This document shows, piece by piece, positions 1-6,407 of a stretch of DNA of 13,697 nucleotides. A model generated the notes under the pieces. The model searched no databases. It was not told where the DNA came from and saw only the letters and a list, made by a program, of their open reading frames with translations. Made by a program: the position numbers and the translations under genes. The stretch lies in contig MFJA01000044.1 of assembly GCA_001779055.1 (NCBI GenBank), positions 1 to 13,697 on the forward strand. Reading direction: 5' to 3'. This stretch comes from Candidatus Gottesmanbacteria bacterium RBG_16_37_8. Lineage in GTDB: Bacteria > Patescibacteriota > Microgenomatia > 2-02-FULL-39-11. The first letter of the stretch is position 1. Each line of letters opens with the position of its first letter.

Positions 1-2
1 AG

Positions 3-599
3 TGTTTATCATCTCAGGTGGTAGCCAAGATGATTGAGGCGATAGGTTTTGACAAATTGATCACGGTTTAGCTTCACAATGAGGCTATTATCGGCTTTTT
101 CAAAATTCCGCTTGTCCATATTTCAGGATTAAATGTTTTTCAGAATTTGATCAGCAAACTTCAGGAAGAAATAGTAATTATTACTCCTGATGCCGGAGCT
201 TTAAAAAGAGCCCAGCGTTTTGCTGAAATCATGGATTTGCCTTTGGCTCTAATTGAAAAAAAGAGGGATCTGGATAAACCCCATAAGATATTAAGCATGA
301 GAGTGGTTGGGGATGTTCAAAATAAAACAGCCATAATTGTTGATGATGTTATAGTAACTGGTGGAACATTGATGAATGCTGCTTACTTACTTAAGGATAA
401 AGGAGCCAATAAGGTTGTTGCAGCAGCAACACATGCCGATTTTGTAGGTGGAGCTGATAAAATTCTTCAGGATTCACCACTTGATGCTATTTGGGTGACA
501 GACACAATTGATATTCCTGTAGGGAAAGTTTTTCCTAAATTAACGATAACTTCCATTTCTTCACTGATAGCTTCGGAAATAAGGAAAATGTTAAAATAA
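3..599 (+). CDS. prs: Ribose-phosphate pyrophosphokinase (PRPP synthetase), 3' part, with an internal TAG
   Basis: PRPP synthetase makes 5-phosphoribosyl diphosphate from ribose 5-phosphate and ATP, for nucleotide, His and Trp synthesis. The gene starts before the window. From base 3 the frame reads SSQVVAKMIEAIGFDKLITV, then TAG at 69-71, then LHNEAIIGFFKIP; the stop replaces the Asp of the VDLH motif. Downstream are the conserved TPDAGALKRAQ, VVGDVQ, the PRPP loop IIVDDVIVTGGTL and VTDTI, ending at TAA 597-599. The loop has Val where classical enzymes usually have Asp (IDT); my recollection is that archaeal-type enzymes also vary there. A TTG at 147 could start a 150-residue C-terminal fragment, but this would lack half of the two-domain enzyme. 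The family call is firm. Whether the gene is active, a pseudogene, read through at UAG, or hit by a sequence error is open. recR follows after 4 bases. Confidence 0.85.
69..71 (+). other. In-frame TAG inside the PRPP synthetase gene
   Basis: The codon after ITV and before LHN is TAG in a frame that otherwise matches PRPP synthetase on both sides. Conserved family members have Asp here (VDLH, beside the Mg-binding His). Getting TAG from GAT or GAC needs at least two base changes, so a single substitution from the expected codon does not explain it. TAG is a genuine stop elsewhere in the window (recR, the hydrolase, rpmE, hisS). Confidence 0.9.
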
Positions 600-603
600 C
601 TTC

Positions 604-1227
604 ATGTCGTTTTTACCCAAGACGATTGAGAAACTGATTGAAACATTCCAGAAACTGCCGGGTATCGGTCCGAAAACTGCCGGTCGCTTAACTTTTTATT
701 TGCTTCATATGCCTCAAGAGGCACTTGATAATTTCAGCCGCAATATTGCCGATTTAAAAAAAACAGTCGTCTATTGTTCAATCTGCAGCAACATTGCTGA
801 AACTGATCCTTGTTCGATCTGTGATGATATAACCAGGGACATAAAAACTGTCTGCGTGGTTGAAAATCCGATAGAGATTTTATCAATTGAAAAAACCGGA
901 AAATATAAGGGTGTTTATCATGTATTGCACGGAGCCATTAATCCTTTAAACAATATCGGACCTGATGAGCTTAAAATTGAACAATTGTTAAAAAGAATAA
1001 GTTCAGGCAATATCAGGGAAATTATCTTGGCTACTAATCTCAATATGGAAGGTGAGGCAACAGCTATGTATATCAAAAGAGAGATATTAAATATTAAATC
1101 TAAAAATGAAAATCTGAATGGAATCAGCATAACAAGACTGGCGCATGGACTTCCGGTTGGAGCAGATTTGGAATATGCTGACGAAGTTACATTGTCACAT
1201 GCCCTTGAGGGCAGGAGGGAGTTTTAG
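604..1227 (+). CDS. recR: Recombination mediator protein RecR
   Basis: RecR is a ring-forming DNA-binding protein that, with RecO/RecF, loads RecA on SSB-coated gaps. At 207 residues it has the usual length. Order of domains: an N-terminal helix-hairpin-helix (KLPGIGPKTAGR, about residues 17-28), a C4 zinc finger (Cys58, 61, 70, 73), a Toprim domain (about 80-175, including VCVVEN and ATNLNMEGEATA) and a C-terminal segment with HGLPVGADLEYADEVTL, ending in the family-typical LEGRREF before TAG. That natural ending shows TAG is read as a stop in this organism. The ATG at 604 gives the expected N-terminus; no Shine-Dalgarno precedes it, and it lies 4 bases after the prs stop, suggesting co-transcription. 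Confidence 0.97.
   Translation: MSFLPKTIEKLIETFQKLPGIGPKTAGRLTFYLLHMPQEALDNFSRNIADLKKTVVYCSICSNIAETDPCSICDDITRDIKTVCVVENPIEILSIEKTGKYKGVYHVLHGAINPLNNIGPDELKIEQLLKRISSGNIREIILATNLNMEGEATAMYIKREILNIKSKNENLNGISITRLAHGLPVGADLEYADEVTLSHALEGRREF
1213..1218 (+). promoter_or_regulatory. Strong Shine-Dalgarno for the DUF59 gene
   Basis: AGGAGG lies 11 bases before the ATG at 1230, inside the codons for the RecR C-terminus (GRREF). It is one of few good Shine-Dalgarno matches in the window. It supports the ATG at 1230 and independent initiation inside the operon. Confidence 0.6.
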
Positions 1228-1229
1228 TC

Positions 1230-1535
1230 ATGAAATTAACTAAAAAGATGATCATGGAAAAATTAAAAGAGGTACCTGATCCGGAACTGGGGATTTCAAT
1301 TGTAGATTTAGGGTTAGTTTATGATGTAATAATTAGTAAAAAAGGTGAAGTTGAAGTTTTAATGACTTTGACAACCATGGGTTGTCCCTTGTTTGATCAA
1401 ATCAGGGAGCCGATTGAGCATACTTTGTCAGATCTTCCCGAGGTAAAAAAAGTGACGGTTAATCTGACTTTTGAGCCTCCCTGGAGTGTAGAGAAAATGA
1501 GTAGAGAAGCAAAAATAAAGTTAGGGTTTTATTAA
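1230..1535 (+). CDS. DUF59/MIP18-family Fe-S cluster assembly protein (SufT/PaaD-like)
   Basis: A 101-residue single-domain protein of the MIP18/DUF59 family, whose members help mature iron-sulfur proteins (SufT, PaaD, eukaryotic CIA2). It has the family hallmarks: PDPELGISIVDLGLVYDV at residues 16-33, and TLTTMGCPL with the conserved Cys52, followed by a helix and the VNLTFEPPW strand. It is stand-alone, with no suf or isc genes in view, so its client is unknown. The ATG lies 2 bases after the recR stop and is preceded by a strong AGGAGG at 1213-1218. The family is clear, but the exact function is not, so no gene symbol is given. Confidence 0.9.
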   Translation: MKLTKKMIMEKLKEVPDPELGISIVDLGLVYDVIISKKGEVEVLMTLTTMGCPLFDQIREPIEHTLSDLPEVKKVTVNLTFEPPWSVEKMSREAKIKLGFY

Positions 1536-1537
1536 AT

Positions 1538-2029
1538 ATGACAACTCTCAAAAAAATTATTGGAGGTATTGCAGAAGGTGTTGGAGAAGTCATCAAAGAA
1601 GGTGCAAAGGAAATTGCTGAAACTGTTGATCCTACCAAATTAATTGAGTCTGCAATCGGACCTAAAAAAACCGGCAATGAATTTACGGAATATTTAAAAG
1701 GAATCAGTGGTAATTTATCTTCTGAGGATTTAGAAACAAAGAGAAAAGAATTTGAGAAAAAGGAAGCTATAGAAAAAGCTGAAGCTGAAAAAGTAATCAG
1801 AGAAGCATTACCGGCTCATTTAAAACCAACACATACTTCCAGGGAGCCGTCTGTTTATGAAAGAAATATTAGGGAAGAAGAAATGAAAAATGCCCAGGCA
1901 ATAGAAGCACAAAAGAAACAGCCTAAAACTATTATTGAGCCTGCGGGAAAAGTACGGGGGGTTTTAGGCGGCAAAAGAAGGCCGAAATCAGCAGACTTTG
2001 AAGCGAAACATGATGCGAAGGTAGGATAA
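1538..2029 (+). CDS. Small charged protein of unknown function, possibly a CPR-restricted family
   Basis: A 163-residue protein with no catalytic motif. Residues 1-45 look like an amphipathic helix region rich in Gly, Ala and Lys (IIGGIAEGVGEVIKEGAKEI). Residues about 60-90 are almost entirely Glu, Lys and Ala, typical of a coiled coil or single alpha helix. The C-terminus is basic and Gly-rich (GKVRGVLGGKRRPK, about 137-150). There is no signal peptide or membrane segment. The arrangement recalls small CPR proteins annotated as DUF5660, but that is from memory and not certain. It sits 2 bases after the DUF59 gene and 3 before cysS, so it is probably co-transcribed and cytoplasmic. RNA or nucleic acid binding through the basic tail is only a guess. 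Confidence 0.75.
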   Translation: MTTLKKIIGGIAEGVGEVIKEGAKEIAETVDPTKLIESAIGPKKTGNEFTEYLKGISGNLSSEDLETKRKEFEKKEAIEKAEAEKVIREALPAHLKPTHTSREPSVYERNIREEEMKNAQAIEAQKKQPKTIIEPAGKVRGVLGGKRRPKSADFEAKHDAKVG

Positions 2030-2032
2030 AAT

Positions 2033-3460
2033 ATGTTGAGATTATTTAATACCCTTACCCGTAAAATAGAAGAATTTAAACCGTTAAAGCCTCCGATTGT
2101 AGGTTTTTATTCCTGTGGTCCAACTGTCTATGATTATGCTCATATCGGTCATGCCAGGACATATATTTTTTCCGATACTCTTCAGCGTATTCTGGAATTT
2201 AATGGATATCAGGTAAAAAGAGTAATGAATATTACGGATGTTGGACATTTAACCTCGGATGCGGATTCCGGTGAAGATAAGATGGAGTGGGGAGCCAAAC
2301 GGGAGAAAAAATCAGTTTGGGAAATAGCAGACTACTATACTGAAGATTTTTTGCTGATGCTTAATGATCTGAATATTAAAAAACCCAAGATTATTACCCG
2401 GGCGACAGATTATATTCCGCAAATGATTGAATTAGTGCGAATTCTGGAAGAGAAAGGATTTACCTACAAAGTTGCTGACGGGATTTATTTTGACACCTCA
2501 AAATTAAAAGATTACGGAAAGCTTAGCGGAAAAACACTTGACGAACTTCAATCGTCACTTAAAGCTGGCGCCAGGATAGAAATGGTTAAGGATAAAAAAA
2601 ACGTGACTGATTTTGCCTTATGGAAGTTAACTCCTGTTGGGGTTAAGAGGCAAATGGAGTGGGATAGCCCCTGGGGTAAAGGATATCCCGGCTGGCACCT
2701 GGAATGCAGCGCTATGGGTATTGCCCAATTGGGAAAATCTTTTGATATTCATACAGGAGGCGTTGATCATATCCAAATTCATCATACTAACGAAATAGCT
2801 CAAAGTGAGGCTGCCACCGGTAAACCGTTTGTCAAATACTGGCTGCATGCCGGACACCTTACGGTAGAAGGCGAAAAAATGAGCAAGTCTTTGGGAAATT
2901 ATTTCAGGGTTTCTGATTTAATTATAAAAGGATTTGAGCCATTGGCGCTAAGATATTTATTCCTGACGGCTTCATACCGTAAAGAAATGAATTTTACCTG
3001 GGAAAGCATGAAAGCGGCTCAAAGCGCATTTGTTGAACTTAAAGATAAAATATCAGAAATAAAAAATTCAGTTGAGCTTGCAGAGAGAACCAGTTTATCA
3101 GAAGAAAAACTAGTAACAATTGATGAATTAAGGAACAAATTTACTTCAAGCATAAATAATGATTTAAATACAGCTGAAGGAATAGCTTTATTATGGCAGG
3201 TTGTTAAGAGCAACGTTCCGCCCGCTGATAAATTGGATTTAATTTATCTTTTTGACGAGGTGTTGGGATTAAAATTAAATCAAATCAGGACAAAGGAGGA
3301 TTTAACAATACCCGATCATATTGCAAAACTGGCGGAAGACAGAGAAAAAGCCAGAAAGCAGAAAAATTTCAAGGAAGCGGACCAATTAAGAAAGATGATT
3401 GAGAAAGCGGGTTATATTTTAGAAGATCTGCCCTCCGGCCCACGTATTAAACTCCAATGA
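2033..3460 (+). CDS. cysS: Cysteinyl-tRNA synthetase
   Basis: Class I aminoacyl-tRNA synthetase charging tRNA-Cys in the cytoplasm. At 475 residues it is full length. The HIGH motif is YAHIGHART (residues 37-40) and KMSKS is at 282-286. The zinc site is intact: Cys28 in YSCGPTVYDY, Cys225 in WHLECSAMG, and His250/Glu254 in IHHTNEIAQSE. The C-terminal DALR helical domain and the ending GYILEDLPSGPRIKLQ are typical. The ATG at 2033 gives the family N-terminus (LFNTLTRK) and follows GGTAGGA, a moderate Shine-Dalgarno. The gene ends in TGA overlapping the next ATG (ATGA at 3457-3460), so the HAD gene is translationally coupled. This natural end also shows UGA is a stop here. Confidence 0.98.
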   Translation: MLRLFNTLTRKIEEFKPLKPPIVGFYSCGPTVYDYAHIGHARTYIFSDTLQRILEFNGYQVKRVMNITDVGHLTSDADSGEDKMEWGAKREKKSVWEIADYYTEDFLLMLNDLNIKKPKIITRATDYIPQMIELVRILEEKGFTYKVADGIYFDTSKLKDYGKLSGKTLDELQSSLKAGARIEMVKDKKNVTDFALWKLTPVGVKRQMEWDSPWGKGYPGWHLECSAMGIAQLGKSFDIHTGGVDHIQIHHTNEIAQSEAATGKPFVKYWLHAGHLTVEGEKMSKSLGNYFRVSDLIIKGFEPLALRYLFLTASYRKEMNFTWESMKAAQSAFVELKDKISEIKNSVELAERTSLSEEKLVTIDELRNKFTSSINNDLNTAEGIALLWQVVKSNVPPADKLDLIYLFDEVLGLKLNQIRTKEDLTIPDHIAKLAEDREKARKQKNFKEADQLRKMIEKAGYILEDLPSGPRIKLQ

Positions 3461-4080
3461 AGGTCAAAATCGGTATTGATATTGATAATGTTCTGGCTGA
3501 GTCCTATCCGGCTTATCTTTCGAAATTCAATTCACAATTCGGAGTTGAAATCCAGATGGAGGAGATAAGGGAATTTTATTTTCTTGATAAATATATAAAG
3601 GATAATAAAAAGGGCAAGGTCAGGGAAATGGTGAATTTTATTGATGGACTAATGCTGGATGTGGAATTTCAAACAGGAATCCTGCCGATTCCGGACAGTA
3701 TAGAAATAATTAAAAAATGGTCTAATCAAGGTATTCAAATTCATTATATTACCGCCAGACCTGTTTCCATCCGGAAGATGACAGAGGTGTGGTTAAAAAA
3801 GCACGGATATTGGGTTAATGAAGCAAAACTTGATTTGTACAACTTTAATAAACATTCAAACGACACTGATTTTAAAAAAGAGGTTGCTGATAAAAATAAT
3901 ATTAACATATTTATTGAAGATGCCCTGGAAATTGCCATGGGAATGGATATCCCCGTTTTTCTCCTTGATAGACCTTGGAACAGGGGAAAATTGAAGAAAA
4001 ATATCATCAGAGTCTATTCCTGGAAGGAGATTGAGGAAAAGCTGCCTAGGGTGTTGAATGGTGTTGGCGGAAAAAATTAA
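3457..4080 (+). CDS. HAD-superfamily 5'(3')-deoxyribonucleotidase-like phosphatase
   Basis: A 207-residue cytoplasmic HAD phosphatase resembling the NT5C/deoxyribonucleotidase family, which removes phosphate from (deoxy)nucleoside monophosphates. Motif I is IGIDIDNVLAE with nucleophile Asp8 and acid/base Asp10. Motif II is YITARP (Thr99). A Lys pair near 140-141 may serve as motif III, and motif IV is FIEDA (Glu154, Asp155). LLDRPWNRG (about 169-177) is a signature I associate with this family. The helical insert after motif I serves as the cap. Its ATG overlaps the cysS stop by 4 bases and it has no Shine-Dalgarno, which implies coupling. Its last 35 bases overlap the convergent hydrolase gene. 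The substrate is inferred from the family; the HAD assignment is secure. Confidence 0.85.
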   Translation: MKVKIGIDIDNVLAESYPAYLSKFNSQFGVEIQMEEIREFYFLDKYIKDNKKGKVREMVNFIDGLMLDVEFQTGILPIPDSIEIIKKWSNQGIQIHYITARPVSIRKMTEVWLKKHGYWVNEAKLDLYNFNKHSNDTDFKKEVADKNNINIFIEDALEIAMGMDIPVFLLDRPWNRGKLKKNIIRVYSWKEIEEKLPRVLNGVGGKN

Positions 4081-5095
4081 GGTTTCTTGAAGCGGCTGAA
4101 TTCCAACTGCCCTGATTGAAATTATGGTCTTCATTGAGGTAAGTAAAGTACTCTACTTTTTTGTTTTTTTCTTTAAGTATTTCTACCAGTTCATCTGACC
4201 ACCAGACGGGTACTTCCTGATCCGCTTTTCCCTGGTGGATTTGGAGAGGAGCATTAATATAATCAAAATATTCATCAATTGAATAAAGGTAACTTTGATA
4301 ATCTTTTTCGAAATCAGCAACCAATTTTCTTAAGGATTTGCCTTTATCTTCAAATTCGTCAGTATAATACAAAATAGAGTAGGGAAAGGGTTTTGATACC
4401 GGTGCCCAGAGAACTGTCGGGTAATTTTGTCCGGTAATTTCCAGAACAGTTAGAGTAATATGTCCGCCGTTGGAATGGCCAAACAGTCCGATATTGTCTG
4501 CAGTGAAATCTGAAGGAATTGAAGGTATTTTCTCTATAAGAGCTTCGGGTAAATTAGGAAGTGAAGCAAGTAGGGAAAGAGCTGTTGTGTAAGTCTGAAA
4601 CCTTTCCTCTAAGGGATAGACTGAAGGGGATGAGGATTTGCCGTAACCTAAGAAATCGGGAGAGAGAGTTATAAAACCGTTTTCTGACAGAAACTCTCCC
4701 ATTCTTTTAGTACCGATTCCGGTCTGATAAACTTCCTGATCAACATATCCTCTTAAAAGAATGATAATGCCTTGAGGTTTGCTTATTTTAGGAATATTAA
4801 TAAGACCACTGACCGTGGCGTCGTTATCGTAAAAATAAAAAAGACGTGAAGAAAAATTATCATTATCATCCAATATTTCATTGAGGATTATTTTTCCGGC
4901 CGGAAATTTTTTTAATTTAAGATTTTCAATGGTATATTTATCCAGAATTTTTGCTTTGGTATCTTTTTCCTGACTTACTGGCGAGATTAATTTGAATTTT
5001 TCCTGACTGATCTGACTATAAATTAAAACAAGCCCAGCGGTGATTAGAGAAAGGGAAATCAAAAATAATATTTTTGAAATAATACTTTTGGACAT
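4046..5095 (-). CDS. Membrane-anchored alpha/beta hydrolase
   Basis: A 349-residue protein with an N-terminal hydrophobic helix (about residues 7-26) that likely anchors it with the catalytic domain outside. A linker leads to an alpha/beta-hydrolase fold of the prolyl-oligopeptidase/dienelactone-hydrolase type. The nucleophile elbow is GHSNG (Ser208), the likely acid is Asp292 (GKADQEVP) and the base His324 (NEDHNF). PDFLGYGKSS (146-155) is the conserved strand after the oxyanion region, where LLRGYVD has Arg in place of the usual His-Gly. The substrate is unknown; peptide, ester or lipid are all possible. It is a single minus-strand gene facing away from rpsF, with 39 bases between their start codons. 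It ends with TAG at 4046-4048, inside the convergent HAD gene. Confidence 0.88.
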   Translation of the reverse strand: MSKSIISKILFLISLSLITAGLVLIYSQISQEKFKLISPVSQEKDTKAKILDKYTIENLKLKKFPAGKIILNEILDDNDNFSSRLFYFYDNDATVSGLINIPKISKPQGIIILLRGYVDQEVYQTGIGTKRMGEFLSENGFITLSPDFLGYGKSSSPSVYPLEERFQTYTTALSLLASLPNLPEALIEKIPSIPSDFTADNIGLFGHSNGGHITLTVLEITGQNYPTVLWAPVSKPFPYSILYYTDEFEDKGKSLRKLVADFEKDYQSYLYSIDEYFDYINAPLQIHQGKADQEVPVWWSDELVEILKEKNKKVEYFTYLNEDHNFNQGSWNSAASRNLNFFRQHHSTP

Positions 5096-5116
5096 ATATT
5101 TTATTTAAAAAAGATA

Positions 5117-5125
5117 TGATATACT
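5117..5125 (+). promoter_or_regulatory. Extended -10 promoter of the rpsF-ssb-rpsR operon
   Basis: TGATATACT matches an extended -10 (TGn plus TATAAT with one mismatch). No good -35 is found 16-18 bases upstream. Transcription would start about 6-7 bases downstream, near 5132, leaving a leader of only a few bases before the ATG at 5135. There is no Shine-Dalgarno. Confidence 0.6.
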
Positions 5126-5134
5126 ACTACCTCA

Positions 5135-5515
5135 ATGGATAATTTATACGAAATAATGCTGATTAACAAGCCGTCACTTAGTGACTCTGAAGAGTCAAAG
5201 CTGTTTGATAGAATTGCCAAACATATCGGTGACAAGGGCAAAATCATAAAAAAAGAATCCTTAGGCAAAAAACAGCTTGCCTACAGAATAAAAAAAGAAC
5301 AAGAGGGAAATTATCATTTGTTGAATCTAAATATACAATCTGCGGAAATAGCTGCAATTTCACAAAAGTTGACTTTGGAGGATAATATTCTCCGTTTTTT
5401 AATTCTGAAAAAGCAAACTCAAAAACATGTTTCCGATAAAAAAATAACTGAAAAAAAAGAGATCAAGAAAGAAAGTAAAATAATAAAAGTTAAGACAAAA
5501 AGGAGTAAGAAATAA
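5135..5515 (+). CDS. rpsF: Small ribosomal subunit protein S6
   Basis: Binds 16S rRNA together with S18 in the platform of the 30S subunit. The 126-residue protein begins with the S6 ferredoxin-like fold (LYEIMLINKPSLSDSE, KKESLGKKQLAYRIKKEQEGNYHLL, LEDNILRFLILKK, to about residue 92), followed by about 30 residues of very Lys-rich tail (KKITEKKEIKKESK and on). Longer basic tails occur in S6 of some lineages. It is first in the classical rpsF-ssb-rpsR order. Its TAA shares an A with the ssb ATG (TAATG at 5513-5517). The short leader leaves no room for the S6:S18-binding leader RNA known from many bacteria. Confidence 0.96.
   Translation: MDNLYEIMLINKPSLSDSEESKLFDRIAKHIGDKGKIIKKESLGKKQLAYRIKKEQEGNYHLLNLNIQSAEIAAISQKLTLEDNILRFLILKKQTQKHVSDKKITEKKEIKKESKIIKVKTKRSKK
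5500..5505 (+). promoter_or_regulatory. Shine-Dalgarno for ssb
   Basis: AAGGAG lies 9 bases before the ssb ATG at 5515, within the last codons of rpsF. It supports that start and the coupled translation of the two genes. Confidence 0.6.
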
Positions 5516-6105
5516 TGTCAGTAAGATCTTTAAATAAAGTAATACTTATCGGAAATTTAACCCGTGATCCGGAACTTAGGTATACACCGGCAGGAACTGC
5601 AGTTTGTACCTTTGGACTGGCTACCAACAGACAGTGGACAACCCAAACCGGGGAAACCAAAGAGGAAACGGAATTTCACCGCATTGTTTCCTGGAATAAA
5701 TTAGCAGAACTTTGTTCTCAGCTTCTATCAAAAGGCAGAAAAGTATATGTTGAAGGAAGGCTGGCCACTCACAGTTGGACAGGACAGGACGGCAATCAGA
5801 GGACTACAACAGAGATTGTAATTGACGATATGATTATTCTTGACTCCAAAAAAATCTATAAAGAAGAGGGCGAAGCAGTTGTTTCTCCTCAGATTTCTGA
5901 AATAAAAGCAGAACCAAGTGAAGCAAACGCAGAAATTGCCGGTCAGGAAGCAGTTGCGGTATCTGTAAGTCAGGTCAAAGCTATTCCAGCTGACGATAAA
6001 AAGAAAAAACAGAAAAAAACTTCCGTTAAAGAAGACGAAGAAGTAAAAACAGCTGTTGAGAAATCACCATCCGAGGATATAACTCCTGACGATATTCCAT
6101 TTTAA
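5515..6105 (+). CDS. ssb: Single-stranded DNA-binding protein
   Basis: Coats single-stranded DNA in replication and repair and recruits partners through its C-terminal tip. Residues about 3-111 form the OB fold: LNKVILIGNLTRDPELRYTP, the ETEFHRIVSWNKLAELC strand and KGRKVYVEGRLATHSW. A linker of roughly 75 residues follows, rich in Glu, Ala and Lys, with a basic block (DDKKKKQKKTS) before the acidic end. The protein ends with the canonical tip DDIPF, so partner recruitment should be conserved. Total length is 196 residues, normal for the family. Both ssb and recR in this window belong to the gap-repair machinery, although they lie in different transcription units. Confidence 0.97.
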   Translation: MSVRSLNKVILIGNLTRDPELRYTPAGTAVCTFGLATNRQWTTQTGETKEETEFHRIVSWNKLAELCSQLLSKGRKVYVEGRLATHSWTGQDGNQRTTTEIVIDDMIILDSKKIYKEEGEAVVSPQISEIKAEPSEANAEIAGQEAVAVSVSQVKAIPADDKKKKQKKTSVKEDEEVKTAVEKSPSEDITPDDIPF

Positions 6106-6131
6106 GTTAGAAGTTCGAAGTTTATAAAGTT
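6104..6131 (+). repeat. Short AAGTT repeats between ssb and rpsR
   Basis: AAGTT occurs at 6104, 6111, 6118 and 6127, i.e. spaced 7, 7 and 9 bases, giving a small tandem of a 7-base unit (AAGTTAG, AAGTTCG, AAGTTTA). It occupies most of the 34-base gap between ssb and rpsR. No Shine-Dalgarno or clear promoter is visible in the gap. Function is unknown and it may be chance in AT-rich DNA. Confidence 0.4.
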
Positions 6132-6139
6132 AAAATAAT

Positions 6140-6391
6140 ATGGCCAAACGTAAACCTGTCAGAAGAATAAAAAGAAGAATAATTAAAATTAAGGATTGTC
6201 CTTTCTGTAAGATTAAGGGAGAACCTGATTATAAGGATACCGATAATTTGAAGCATTATGTTTCAGAGCGGGGAAAAATTATACCCAGAACTTATACAGG
6301 AGTATGTCAAAAGCATCAGGTAAGACTGTCAAGGTCAGTAAAACAAGCCAGATATATGGCGCTCCTTCCATTTTTAGTCAGACCAGCTTAA
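6140..6391 (+). CDS. rpsR: Small ribosomal subunit protein S18, zinc-binding form
   Basis: Partner of S6 on the 30S platform. It has 83 residues, the normal size. The basic N-terminus (MAKRKPVRRIKRRIIKIK) is followed by CPFC (Cys20, Cys23) and CQKH (Cys56, His59), which together form a probable zinc site of the C+ type. The conserved core YKDTDNLKHYVSERGKIIPR and the QARYMALLPF ending identify S18 clearly. In many bacteria rplI (L9) comes next; here it is replaced by an unrelated gene 16 bases on. Absence of L9 is known for Microgenomates. Confidence 0.97.
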   Translation: MAKRKPVRRIKRRIIKIKDCPFCKIKGEPDYKDTDNLKHYVSERGKIIPRTYTGVCQKHQVRLSRSVKQARYMALLPFLVRPA

Positions 6392-6407
6392 GTTGAATTT
6401 ATAACTC

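Noticed and set aside
2033..4080. UGA recoded to glycine, as in some CPR lineages
   Set aside because: cysS, the gene at 6408 and the EamA gene all end naturally at TGA after complete domains, and the cysS TGA overlaps the next start codon.
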